Assembly (NCBI GenBank): GCA_900553175.1
Contig: USCH01000005.1
Span: 1 to 59,966 of the forward strand
Origin: an uncultured Alistipes sp.
Lineage (GTDB): Bacteria > Bacteroidota > Bacteroidia > Bacteroidales > Rikenellaceae
Direction of reading: 5' to 3'
DNA length: 59,966 nucleotides
Shown here: positions 35,980 to 44,224 of the stretch, one piece after another
Layout: each line of letters starts with the position of its first letter
Numbering within the stretch: position 1 is the stretch's first letter
Made by a program: the position numbers and the translations under genes
The notes under the pieces: model-generated
What the model saw: the letters and a program-made list of their open reading frames with translations, nothing else
Told to the model about the DNA's origin: nothing
The model's database searches: none

Positions 35980-38787
35980 TCATCGTTTGCAATCTCCGGG
36001 CGCGAGCTCGCGGACACGGACGTTGCGGAACTGGATGCCCGCACCGTGGCCGCAGAAGCAGATGTAGCCCGATGGGTTGAACAGTCCGGGGTGTTCGCGG
36101 CCGTCGACCGTGCCGGGCTTCGTGCCGTTCGCTGCGACGTTGCGGCCGCCGCAGGCTTCGCGGATGTCTCCGTCGACGATCACCTGGCCGTTGACCGTCA
36201 CGCGGATGCGGTCGCCGCAGGCATCGATCTCCATCGAGTTCCAGGTGCCGCGCATGGGGAATACGACCCGCTCGGCGGGGATGATGCCGTAGACCGATCC
36301 GTGCTGCTGGTAGCGCTGCAAACCCTTATAGATCGGTGCGTCGTGGTCGAGCACCTGGATTTCCATGCCCTCGTAAGCCGCGTCCACACCCATCCGGGTG
36401 CGGATGCCGATACCGTTGTTGACGCCTTCGGTGACGAACCGGAATTCGAAACGCAGGTTGAAGTCGCCGTATTCGTCGACGGTGTAGAGGTTGCCCGAAC
36501 CGCCGTATGCGGCCGAGACGTCGAGCACTCCGTCGCGGATGACGTAATTGACCTTGTTGCCCTGCCATTTGTCGAGCGAGCTGCCGTCGAAAAGCACTTC
36601 GTAGCCCAGTTCGCGTTCCTCGGCCGGAAGTTCGAACAGCTGCACCTCGGCCGACTCCGTGGCGGGAAGCTTCTCCAGAATGCCCGTGATTTCGTCGACC
36701 GAATAACCCGCGTCGGCGCCGGGAAGGGTCCGGTAGATGTCGCGGGCGCGCTCCAGCAGTCCGCGGACGGTTTCGCCGCCCGGCATGGGTACGGTTTTGC
36801 CCGCGATGTTCTTCACGGCTGCTGCGGCAGCCGCTTCCGTGCCGGGATCGGCGAGGTATTCGCCGGCCAGCAGCAGAGCCGGACGGACGTGCACGTCAGC
36901 GAGAATGCGGAGCAGGCTGTTGCGTGTGGCGGTCGAGGGTTTCAGCTCCAGAGCGCGGCGGCACAGCTCGAAACGCTCCTCGTCCGAGCGGTCGGCGCGG
37001 GCCGTCAGCTCGGCGTAGCGCTGGAGCGCCCGGTCCTTCAGGTCGCCCCGCTCCTCGGACAGGTCGTACAGCACGCGCAGCATCGAGGGATGGTCGATCG
37101 AAAGCAGGGCTGCGAATGCCTCCTCGCTGCCGCCCGCACGGAACTCGGCGAGCAGCTTGCCGATCGCTTCGGGGGTGTGCGTCGCCGCCAGCACCGGATA
37201 GTAGCGGGCCGGAACTTTCGAGGTCTGCATGTACCGGTCGACCCGGGCGAACTGTGCGTCGGGCGTCAGGAAGCCCAGAGCTTTCATGAGGGCGGTCTGG
37301 ATCGCGGCGACGTCGGACGATGCCGCATGATCGAGCAGTCCGGCCATCCGGTCCGCATCCTCTGCGTCGACCGTATTGGTCAAAGCCCGGTAGGCGGCGC
37401 TGCGCACGGCGGCGTCCGTCGATCCGGCCAGAGCGGATATCTCCTCCTTGGCGTCGGGTATGCGGCGCCGGGCGGCCAGTTCGAGCGCCGCGATGACCCG
37501 CCGGGGCTCTTCGCTTTGCAGCGCGGGAACGATTGCCGGGGCGATCGGGGCGGGGAATGCCAGCAGGGCCCGCTGCGCTTCGGCGTCGTAGCTTCCGCCC
37601 AGGAGGGCTGCCAGCGCCTGGAGCGACTCTTCGCCGCCGATCCTGCCGGCGGCGCGGATCGCCTCGCGGACCACGTTCGGATCATCCGATCCGATGGCGC
37701 GGACGATCATCGGGCGCTGCGCTTCGGCGTGCCGTCCGCCCAGATAGCGGATGACCGCTGCGAGCGCTTCGTTGTCTCGGGGCGCTGCCGCGATCTTCGC
37801 CTGCAGGGCGTCGCCGCCCGCGTCGGCGGCTTCCAAGGCGGCGTAGCGCAACTCTTCGGGACCGCGGCGGACGGCATCGAGCAGCAGGGCCGATGTCCGC
37901 TCCGTGCCCTGTGCGTCGACCAGCACCTGCAGGGCGCCGCCCCGGACGAACGTGTCGCTGGATTTCAGCAGGCTTTTGGCGGCTTTCGCGGCGGCGGCCT
38001 TGTCGGCGGCCGAATCCGTGCGGGCCAGACGCGCCGCCAGTTGCAGCGCGGCATCGGTGGCCTCCGTGGCGTCGGGTCCGTATCCGGCAGCGCGCGCCGC
38101 TGCGAGCAGCAGGGGCATCGAGCGGGCCGTGCCGCAGTTCGCCAGGGCATGGTGGATGACGGCGAGCGTCGGGACGTCGGCGTCGGCGGCCCACTTCAGC
38201 AAGGCGGGCTCGGCCGCCCCGATGCGTCTCTCCGCGGCCGCATAGGCCAGCTCGGCATCGGGTGCCGCGCTCTTTTCGATCAGCGCGAGGATCGTCGGCT
38301 CGCTGCCCGGAATCGAGATGATCGTGCGCAGGGCATGATCGCGGAGGTATTCGTCATCGAGACAGGCGGCGATCGCGTCGAGGTCCTCCGCCGTGGCGCA
38401 CTGCCGGAGCAGCGAAAGCAGGAAAGCCCGGTTGGCATTGTCGGTGCAGCGTGCGAGCGCCGTCTTGAGCCCCTGGCGCACTTCGGCGCACTGGGCTTCG
38501 CGTCCCGCTTCCGTGACATAGGCCACCACGCCGTTGAGGGCGTATTCGAATGCCGCGTTGGGCCCTTCCGAAGCCGGAACCATCATGGCGGCGATCGACT
38601 CCACGCCGCAGCTTCCCGTGGCGGCGAGCTCGCCCATGACCTCGTTGTAGACGGCCGGCGTGCTGGCCGGCAGCTGGGCCAGAGCGTCGGCGATGACGGT
38701 CGCCGTCGTGCGCTGGCGGGCATCCTGCGCGCATGCGCCGAACGGCACGGATGCGAGCAGGCATATCGAAAGAATCAGTTTTTTCAT
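35980..38787 (-). CDS. HEAT-repeat protein with C-terminal DUF1080 (3-keto-disaccharide hydrolase) domain
   Basis: A 935-residue exported protein (signal peptide ending near FGACA, residues 1-20). Residues about 30-690 are a long series of helix pairs typical of HEAT/Arm repeats (e.g. ADAALQLAARLARTDSAADK, VREAIRAAGRIGGEESLQAL). The C-terminal 729-929 is a DUF1080 concanavalin-like fold with FDGSSLDKWQG, FRFVTEGVNNGIGIRTR and EIQVLDHDAPIYKG. DUF1080 proteins are linked to cleavage of 3-keto-glycosides. The alpha-solenoid fused to it is unusual and may present it to a large glycan or partner. It is last gene of the operon, 13 nt after the Tat oxidoreductase. Confidence 0.88.
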   Translation of the reverse strand: MKKLILSICLLASVPFGACAQDARQRTTATVIADALAQLPASTPAVYNEVMGELAATGSCGVESIAAMMVPASEGPNAAFEYALNGVVAYVTEAGREAQCAEVRQGLKTALARCTDNANRAFLLSLLRQCATAEDLDAIAACLDDEYLRDHALRTIISIPGSEPTILALIEKSAAPDAELAYAAAERRIGAAEPALLKWAADADVPTLAVIHHALANCGTARSMPLLLAAARAAGYGPDATEATDAALQLAARLARTDSAADKAAAAKAAKSLLKSSDTFVRGGALQVLVDAQGTERTSALLLDAVRRGPEELRYAALEAADAGGDALQAKIAAAPRDNEALAAVIRYLGGRHAEAQRPMIVRAIGSDDPNVVREAIRAAGRIGGEESLQALAALLGGSYDAEAQRALLAFPAPIAPAIVPALQSEEPRRVIAALELAARRRIPDAKEEISALAGSTDAAVRSAAYRALTNTVDAEDADRMAGLLDHAASSDVAAIQTALMKALGFLTPDAQFARVDRYMQTSKVPARYYPVLAATHTPEAIGKLLAEFRAGGSEEAFAALLSIDHPSMLRVLYDLSEERGDLKDRALQRYAELTARADRSDEERFELCRRALELKPSTATRNSLLRILADVHVRPALLLAGEYLADPGTEAAAAAAVKNIAGKTVPMPGGETVRGLLERARDIYRTLPGADAGYSVDEITGILEKLPATESAEVQLFELPAEERELGYEVLFDGSSLDKWQGNKVNYVIRDGVLDVSAAYGGSGNLYTVDEYGDFNLRFEFRFVTEGVNNGIGIRTRMGVDAAYEGMEIQVLDHDAPIYKGLQRYQQHGSVYGIIPAERVVFPMRGTWNSMEIDACGDRIRVTVNGQVIVDGDIREACGGRNVAANGTKPGTVDGREHPGLFNPSGYICFCGHGAGIQFRNVRVRELAPGDCKR

Positions 38788-38800
38788 GGTTTCGGTCGGT

Positions 38801-40084
38801 TTAGATTTTCCATGGACCGCGCATCGGCTGGTCGATGAGTCGGTTGGCTGCGTCGTCGCCGATGAAGAGCTGCTTGTCGGGATCGAAATGCAGCGTGCGG
38901 TTCAGACGCAGGGCGCAGGCGCCCAGGTTGACGAGCGTCGACGAACGGTGTCCGCGCGTTTCGTCCAGCGCGAAGCGCTCGCGCTTGCGGACGCATTCGA
39001 GGAAGTCGGTGTTCTGCGGTTCGGGATCGGGCAGCTCGGCCAGACGCTCCATGACGTTGGGGATCGTGCAGCGGAATCCCTGGTAGACCTTGCCCAGCGG
39101 ACCCTCGATGTAGGGGGTGTCGCCCTTGCTTTCGAACCCTTCGCCTTCGAGCACGATCCGGCAGCCGTCGTCGTAGGTGTAGACGATCTTGCGCCAGATG
39201 CCCACGGCGTCGGAGTGCTGCTGCGGGGCGTCGACCTCGACCTTCACGGGCGAGGTTTCGTCCTTGCCCAGCAGGTACTGCACGGGGTCCATGTAGTGCT
39301 GTCCCATGTCCGTCAGACCGCCGCCGTCGTAGTCCCAGTAGCCGCGGAAAGTGGCGTGGACGCGATGCGGGTTATAAGGCTTGTAGGGTGCCGGACCCAG
39401 CCACATGTCGTAGTCCAGTTCGGCGGGCACGGGTTCGGGGCGGAGGTTCTCCTTGCCCACCCAGAAGAATTTCCAGGCGAAGCCCGTCGCGCCCGAGATC
39501 GTGACCGTCAGGGGCCATCCGAGCATGCCGCTGTCGATGAGCTTCTTGAGCGGCTGGACCGTCGTGCCCAGACCGTAGAAGGTGTCGGTGAAGCGGAACC
39601 ACGTGTTCAGCCGGAAGATGCGGTTGTTGCGCCGGACGGCCTCCACCACGCGCTTGCCCTCGCCGATGGTGCGGGTCATGGGCTTTTCGCACCAGATGTC
39701 CTTGCCCGCCTTCGCCGCTTCGACGGCCATGATGCCGTGCCAGTGGGGCGGGGTGGCGATGTGCACGATGTCGACGTTCCTGTCGGCGATCAGGTCGCGG
39801 AAATCGTGGTAGGCGGCCAGCTCCTGACCGAACTTCTTGCGGCCCAGCTCCAGGGCGCTTTCCAGGTGTTTGCGGTCGACGTCGCACACGGCCACCAGGC
39901 GGCAGCGTTCGTCGCTGGTGAAGTGGTAGGAGCTCTTGCCGATGCCGCCCGTGCCGATGATGCCTTTGGTGAGCTGGTCGCTCGGGGCGATATGTTTCGG
40001 ACCGCCGAGCACGTTGCGCGGTACGATGGTCAGCAGCGCCAGACCGCCGGCCGTTTTGAGAAAATCTCTGCGGGATGTACTCAT
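38801..40084 (-). CDS. Tat-exported Gfo/Idh/MocA family oxidoreductase
   Basis: A 427-residue oxidoreductase with a twin-arginine signal, SRRDFLKTAGGLALL, at residues 4-18, implying export as a folded, cofactor-loaded protein. Rossmann motif GIIGTGGIG (41-49), HIATPPHWHGIM, EKPM (133-136) and the catalytic region DGGGLTDMGQHYMD (253-266) with D259 and H263. In this family, Tat-exported members hold NAD(P) tightly and oxidise sugar hydroxyls; 3-keto sugar formation is the expected first half of the pathway. It sits between the two DUF1080 genes with 13-14 nt gaps. Confidence 0.9.
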   Translation of the reverse strand: MSTSRRDFLKTAGGLALLTIVPRNVLGGPKHIAPSDQLTKGIIGTGGIGKSSYHFTSDERCRLVAVCDVDRKHLESALELGRKKFGQELAAYHDFRDLIADRNVDIVHIATPPHWHGIMAVEAAKAGKDIWCEKPMTRTIGEGKRVVEAVRRNNRIFRLNTWFRFTDTFYGLGTTVQPLKKLIDSGMLGWPLTVTISGATGFAWKFFWVGKENLRPEPVPAELDYDMWLGPAPYKPYNPHRVHATFRGYWDYDGGGLTDMGQHYMDPVQYLLGKDETSPVKVEVDAPQQHSDAVGIWRKIVYTYDDGCRIVLEGEGFESKGDTPYIEGPLGKVYQGFRCTIPNVMERLAELPDPEPQNTDFLECVRKRERFALDETRGHRSSTLVNLGACALRLNRTLHFDPDKQLFIGDDAANRLIDQPMRGPWKI

Positions 40085-40098
40085 GATCGTTTTTTCGG

Positions 40099-41388
40099 TT
40101 ACAGGGTTTCGAGACGGAGGTTGCGCCACAGCACCTTGATGCCGCCGCCGTCATGGATTTGCAGGGCGATGCGGCCGTGCGCCGCACCGATGGCCGAATC
40201 GGTCAGGTCGACCATCTCCTCGCCGTTGAGCCACGTCTGCACGCGGTCGCCCTCGACCCTCAGGCGCAGCGTGTTCCATTCGCCCTCCTTGAGGACGGAC
40301 TCCTTCTCCTCGGGGATCTGCACCAGCCAGCCGCGGCCGTAGGATTCGTAGATGCCGGCCGTGTCGTAACCCTTGGGAGCCACTTCGCACTGCCATCCGT
40401 GCACCTTGACGGGCGGCTCGACGAACGAGCGGAAGAAGACGCCCGAGTTGCCGTTGGCGAGCTGCTTGAATTCGAGCGTGAGGTCGAAATCGTCGTAGTA
40501 GGCGCGCGTGGCCAGGTAGCCGTACTGTTTGTCGGGACCGCTTTCGCAGACCAGGTTGCCCTCGGCGTCGACATACCATTTCTCCGTGCCGTAGGCTTCC
40601 CAGCCCGTCAGGTCGCGGCCGTTGAAGAGTTCTTCGACCCGGCCGGCCTTGCGGGGCAGCTCCTTGATCTTCAGGTTGCGGAACGAAGCGGGGTAGCCGT
40701 GGTCCTGGAGGCAGATCACGCCGCGGTGCGAAAGACCGTACTCCGGAGCGCCGTTCCATTTGCCGCTGTCCTTGCGGGCGAACCAGTCGTCGGTGTAGGC
40801 CTCGAATTCGAGAATCTTATGGCCGTTGAGCCAATGTTCGACGTGTCCGTTGTCCCAGACGATGCGCGACGAGTTCCATTCGCCCTGCGGATTGACGAAG
40901 AGCGAGTCGGGGTCGGGCAGGTGCATGGCGTAGTCCACGCCCAGCTTCTGCCACTCCTCCAGACGCGTGGGGGCGTTCTCCTCCTCCCAGCCTTCGTTGT
41001 CGATGAGCTGGTATTCGGGGCCCGTGACGTAGGGGACGGCGAAATAGGGATTCTCGACCACGTGGTAGAGCATGCCGCTGTTGCCGCCGTGCGAAAGTTT
41101 CCAGTCCCAGTCGAGGATGAAGTTTTCGTACTGCCGTTCGGTGACGATGTAGCCCGACAGGTCGCTGCCGTCGCCGTTGGCCTGGATACAGCCGTCCACC
41201 ACGTGCCACGGCTGGGTGAGCGAGTCGCCGTTGTAGTCTTTCCAGCCGTCGAGCGTGCGGCCGTCGAAAAGCAGCTGCCAGCCGTCGGCGACTTCCTCCC
41301 TGGTCAGGGTGTTGTGGCGGGCCGTGGTGCAGGCCGCCAGCATCGCAAGGGCGAGCGCCGCCGCGACCGTTGTTCCTTTGTTCTTCAT
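40099..41388 (-). CDS. Lipoprotein with two DUF1080 (3-keto-disaccharide hydrolase) domains
   Basis: A 429-residue lipoprotein: signal peptide MKNKGTTVAAALALAMLAAC, Cys20. Domain 1 (about 36-245) begins LLFDGRTLDGWKDY and carries NSGMLYHVVE and TGPEYQLIDNEGW; domain 2 (about 252-428) begins LFNGRDLTGWEAYG and has NSGVFFRSFVE. Each is a DUF1080 unit, so this one chain carries two predicted 3-keto-glycoside-cleaving domains; the two differ in length and may differ in specificity. It is first gene of the operon; the leader upstream has a C10 run. Confidence 0.9.
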   Translation of the reverse strand: MKNKGTTVAAALALAMLAACTTARHNTLTREEVADGWQLLFDGRTLDGWKDYNGDSLTQPWHVVDGCIQANGDGSDLSGYIVTERQYENFILDWDWKLSHGGNSGMLYHVVENPYFAVPYVTGPEYQLIDNEGWEEENAPTRLEEWQKLGVDYAMHLPDPDSLFVNPQGEWNSSRIVWDNGHVEHWLNGHKILEFEAYTDDWFARKDSGKWNGAPEYGLSHRGVICLQDHGYPASFRNLKIKELPRKAGRVEELFNGRDLTGWEAYGTEKWYVDAEGNLVCESGPDKQYGYLATRAYYDDFDLTLEFKQLANGNSGVFFRSFVEPPVKVHGWQCEVAPKGYDTAGIYESYGRGWLVQIPEEKESVLKEGEWNTLRLRVEGDRVQTWLNGEEMVDLTDSAIGAAHGRIALQIHDGGGIKVLWRNLRLETL

Positions 41389-41430
41389 TATGCGTTGTGT
41401 TTTTGGTTGTCCGTTCTTTCGCACGACCAG

Positions 41431-41440
41431 CCCCCCCCCC
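41431..41440. repeat. C10 homopolymer tract
   Basis: Ten consecutive C on the plus strand, 43 nt before the start of the DUF1080 lipoprotein and 63 nt after its promoter box, so it would be G10 in the leader RNA. Confidence 0.95.
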
Positions 41441-41503
41441 GCCCGCAGAACATCCGGAGATGCGGTGCGGACAAAGCGGTTTCGGGTGCCGTCGTCTTGA
41501 GAA

Positions 41504-41511
41504 CAAAAGTA
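41504..41511 (-). promoter_or_regulatory. -7 box of the DUF1080 operon
   Basis: TACTTTTG on the minus strand; predicted leader of about 110 nt containing G10. Confidence 0.5.
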
Positions 41512-41749
41512 ACGATTCTTCTGCGAAGAAAGGGTGTGCGAATCAAAAAACACACGATTTTATCGTTTTTTTATTCGATATTACTGCGTCGGAAGTCCGG
41601 GGATGGGGCGGGGCGGAACTTCCGCGGGAAAGGACCTTCGTCCCTGCCCGAATGCGGAGGAGCGGCACGGCATGCGTCGTGCACGGACAAATATATAGGT
41701 GTAAGGGCCGCCTCCCGGGAGTGTGCGCCGCGATCTTCGGCGGCGCCGT

Positions 41750-42169
41750 TTACTCGCAGGAGGGCGCTTCGCTCCCGACGCGCATTTCGATCGACGCTCC
41801 CGACCATTGGTTGACGGCGCGCCGCTGGTGCAGGATTTCGCGGCCGTCGGACCGGATGTCGATCTCGACGTCGAAAGGCCGGGCGGATTCGATGTCGTTG
41901 CCGTCGGGGAGCCGGTGGGGAATGATGTAGACGTAGAGTTGCAGGTGGTCGCAGGGTCCGGTCTCGAGCGCCGGGCGCCGGGCGGGATCGTAATCCGCGG
42001 GCGGACGCTCCGCGCCGCTTCCCGGATCGGCGACGCGCGATTCGGCCGAGGCGAATCCGATGCGGCGGTCGCCGCGGTCGAACAGACCGCACATGAGCGT
42101 CACGTTGTAGCGCCACCATCCTTCGTAGCGGCTCGAAATTTCGATGCGGAATCCCCGGTTCGTTGCCAT
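41750..42169 (-). CDS. Hypothetical protein
   Basis: A 139-residue soluble protein of unrecognised family. The N-terminus FRIEISSRYEGWWRYNVTLMCGLFDRGDRRIGF and a later DHLQLYVYIIPHRLP look like beta strands, with low-complexity Pro/Arg sequence between (about 55-75). No signal peptide or membrane segment. Its start is well fixed by a canonical promoter whose -7 box ends 4 nt upstream. Confidence 0.65.
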   Translation of the reverse strand: MATNRGFRIEISSRYEGWWRYNVTLMCGLFDRGDRRIGFASAESRVADPGSGAERPPADYDPARRPALETGPCDHLQLYVYIIPHRLPDGNDIESARPFDVEIDIRSDGREILHQRRAVNQWSGASIEMRVGSEAPSCE

Positions 42170-42173
42170 GCGG

Positions 42174-42205
42174 CAAAGATAATACAACTTGCGTGCAACC
42201 GCAAA
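42174..42205 (-). promoter_or_regulatory. Canonical promoter of the hypothetical gene
   Basis: On the minus strand TTTG (42205-42202), 20 bp spacer, TATCTTTG (42181-42174), then CCGC and the ATG. Both elements and spacing match the Bacteroidetes consensus, so the start codon is at about +1. Confidence 0.75.
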
Positions 42206-42251
42206 TAAAACCTCCGCCGCACCGCCGCGCGTGTTAAAACTCGAATAATTC

Positions 42252-42282
42252 TTTGCAAATGTCCTATTTATTCGTAAATTTG
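42252..42282 (+). promoter_or_regulatory. Promoter of the DUF177-rpmF unit
   Basis: TTTG at 42252-42255, 19 bp spacer, TAAATTTG at 42275-42282; ATG at 42301 gives a leader of about 13 nt. Confidence 0.8.
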
Positions 42283-42300
42283 CGCACTAATTGCGTTCGA

Positions 42301-42906
42301 ATGGATGTAACGAAAAGATATTCGATCGCCTACAAAGGCCTGAAAAACGGTCTCCACGACTTCGATTTCAAGGTCGGCAGGGAGTTGTTCGAGGCTTTCG
42401 GCAATACGGAGATCAAGGACGGCGATTGCGACGTGCACGTGCGGCTCGACCGTGCGGAGACGATGCTCGCGGCCGACGTGACCGTCGAAGGCGGGGTCGT
42501 GGTCGCATGCGACCGCTGCCTGGAGGATTGCCGGATTCCCGTCCGCTACGAAGGGCGACTGCTGGTGAAGTTCTCCGATCCGGCGGGCGAGTACGACGGC
42601 GAGGTGCTGTGGCTGCTTCCCGGAACCGACGAGGTGGACCTGGCGCAATACATCTACGAAAGCATCGTACTGTCGCTTCCCTACCAGCGGGTGCACCCCG
42701 AGGGGGAGTGCGATCCCGCGATGCTCGAACGCTTCCGCATCGTCACGGACGAGGAGTTCGCCCGCATCGAGGCGCGGCACGGTTCGGATTCCGCCGCACC
42801 GGAGTGGGCCAAACTGGCGGAGCTCCGGGAGCGGATGCGGCCCGACGGGGCGGAGGGGTGTTCCGCCGACGGCGAGTCCGGCGGAGATCCGGCATGCGAT
42901 CAGTGA
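42301..42906 (+). CDS. DUF177 (YceD-like) protein
   Basis: A 201-residue protein of the YceD/DUF177 family, conserved upstream of rpmF and linked in other bacteria and plastids to 23S rRNA processing or accumulation. The conserved CDRCLEDCRIPVRY (near 77-90) and the following acidic block are visible. Its position directly upstream of rpmF-plsX-fabH is the classical arrangement. Confidence 0.87.
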   Translation: MDVTKRYSIAYKGLKNGLHDFDFKVGRELFEAFGNTEIKDGDCDVHVRLDRAETMLAADVTVEGGVVVACDRCLEDCRIPVRYEGRLLVKFSDPAGEYDGEVLWLLPGTDEVDLAQYIYESIVLSLPYQRVHPEGECDPAMLERFRIVTDEEFARIEARHGSDSAAPEWAKLAELRERMRPDGAEGCSADGESGGDPACDQ

Positions 42907-42942
42907 GGAAAGATACGTTAAACTTATAATTACAACAGCAAA

Positions 42943-43128
42943 ATGGCACATCCTAAACACAAAATCTCGTCGACCCGGCGCGATAAGAGAAGAACCAACT
43001 ACAAGGCTGCGGTCCCGACGGTGGTGACCTGCTCGAACTGCGGCGCCGCCACGCTTTACCACCGCGTATGCCCCGAGTGCGGCTTCTACCGCGGCAAGCT
43101 GGCCATCGAGAAGAAGGCTGCCGAATAA
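42943..43128 (+). CDS. rpmF: 50S ribosomal protein L32
   Basis: A 61-residue ribosomal protein: MAHPKHKISSTRRDKRRTNY, then the zinc-ribbon CSNCG...CPECG with four cysteines retained (the zinc-binding C+ form). Co-transcribed with DUF177, 36 nt downstream of it. Confidence 0.97.
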   Translation: MAHPKHKISSTRRDKRRTNYKAAVPTVVTCSNCGAATLYHRVCPECGFYRGKLAIEKKAAE

Positions 43129-43140
43129 GTCCGGCGGCGA

Positions 43141-43174
43141 AAAAGAGCGCATCCCCGCGGGAGCGGCTCTTTTT
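43141..43174 (+). terminator. Terminator after rpmF
   Basis: AAAAGAGC pairs with GCTCTTTT and a T-run follows. plsX is downstream, so it may only attenuate. Confidence 0.65.
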
Positions 43175-43261
43175 TAGTTTCCAAAGCACACCCGAAGCGG
43201 GCCGCGGCACCCGGACGGTGCCCGGCTCAAGCGCAGGGGGAAGAAACCTAAACGCACGAAT

Positions 43262-44209
43262 ATGTTAAAGATTGGTGTAGATGCCATGGGCGGCGACTTC
43301 GCTCCCGAAGCGGCTGTCAAAGGTGCCGTCATGGCGCTCGACGCCGTCGGCGAAGAGAGCCGGATCGTCCTTTTCGGCGACCGGGAGCGTATCTGCGCCG
43401 TGCTCGACACCCTGGGGTGTCCGGCCGAGCGCTTCGACATCGTGGCCACCACGGAGGTGATCGAGATGGGCGACCATCCGGCCAAGGCGTTTCAGGCCAA
43501 GAGCGATTCGAGCATCACGGTCGGCTTCGGCCGTCTGGCGGCGGGTGCCGTCGACGGTTTTGCGAGCGCCGGTTCTACCGGAGCCATGATGGTCGGTTCG
43601 ATGTATGCGGTCAAGCCCATCGCCGGGGTTATCCGTCCGGCGATTTCGTCGCTCGTGCCGACGGTGGCGGGGCGTCCGGCTCTGATTCTGGACGTGGGGC
43701 TCAACGTCGACTGCAAACCCGAGGTGCTGGCCCAGTACGGCCTGATCGGTTCGATCTATGCCGAGGCGGTTCTGGGAATCGCATCGCCGCGCGTCGCCGT
43801 GCTGAACATCGGCGAGGAGGAGACCAAGGGCAATGCACAGGCCCGGGCCACCTACGAACTGCTCGCGGCGGAGCGGCGCATCAATTTCGTCGGCAATGTC
43901 GAGGGGTCGCACATCTTCTCGGGCAAAGTGGCCGATGTGGTCGTCTGCGACGGTTTCGTGGGCAACACGGTGCTGAAGATGGCCGAGGGGCTCTACCGGA
44001 TCAACAAGGCTCTGGGAGGCGGCAATGCCTTCTGGGACGCGATGAACTACGAAAACGTGGGCGGCACCCCCGTTCTGGGCGTCAACGCCCCCGTGGTCAT
44101 CGGCCACGGATGCTCCTCCCCGCTGGCGATCCGCAGCATGATCCTGACCACCGAGCGTTGCATTCGGGCAGGTCTTGTGACCCGTCTGCAACGTGCATTC
44201 AACGAGTAA
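43262..44209 (+). CDS. plsX: Phosphate acyltransferase PlsX
   Basis: A 315-residue enzyme making acyl-phosphate from acyl-ACP for phospholipid synthesis. IGVDAMGGDFAPEAAVKGA at the N-terminus, GFASAGSTGAMM, LNIGEEETKGN, NFVGNVEGSHIF and VVCDGFVGNTVLKMAEG are the family signatures. Length is a little short of some homologues but complete. It feeds the acyl-phosphate to PlsY, which is not in the window; fabH follows 15 nt downstream. Confidence 0.96.
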   Translation: MLKIGVDAMGGDFAPEAAVKGAVMALDAVGEESRIVLFGDRERICAVLDTLGCPAERFDIVATTEVIEMGDHPAKAFQAKSDSSITVGFGRLAAGAVDGFASAGSTGAMMVGSMYAVKPIAGVIRPAISSLVPTVAGRPALILDVGLNVDCKPEVLAQYGLIGSIYAEAVLGIASPRVAVLNIGEEETKGNAQARATYELLAAERRINFVGNVEGSHIFSGKVADVVVCDGFVGNTVLKMAEGLYRINKALGGGNAFWDAMNYENVGGTPVLGVNAPVVIGHGCSSPLAIRSMILTTERCIRAGLVTRLQRAFNE

Positions 44210-44224
44210 TTTAGCAAGCAAACA

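Larger units (their letters stand above)
41389..41749. other. Leader and promoter region of the DUF1080 operon
   Basis: 361 nt without a gene. It holds a C10 tract at 41431-41440, a -7 box at 41504-41511 and a second weaker box TATATTTG (minus) at 41688-41695. The stretch nearest 41580 is AT-rich. No ORF of recognisable family was seen. Confidence 0.6.

Noticed and set aside
36046..38838. Open frame of 930 codons antisense to the HEAT-DUF1080 gene
   Set aside because: The minus-strand protein has a signal peptide and clear domains; the antisense translation is Arg/Gly/Asp-rich without motifs.
41389..41553. N-terminal extension of the DUF1080 lipoprotein past 41388
   Set aside because: The extension would run through the C10 tract and promoter region; the ATG at 41388 begins a proper lipoprotein signal.
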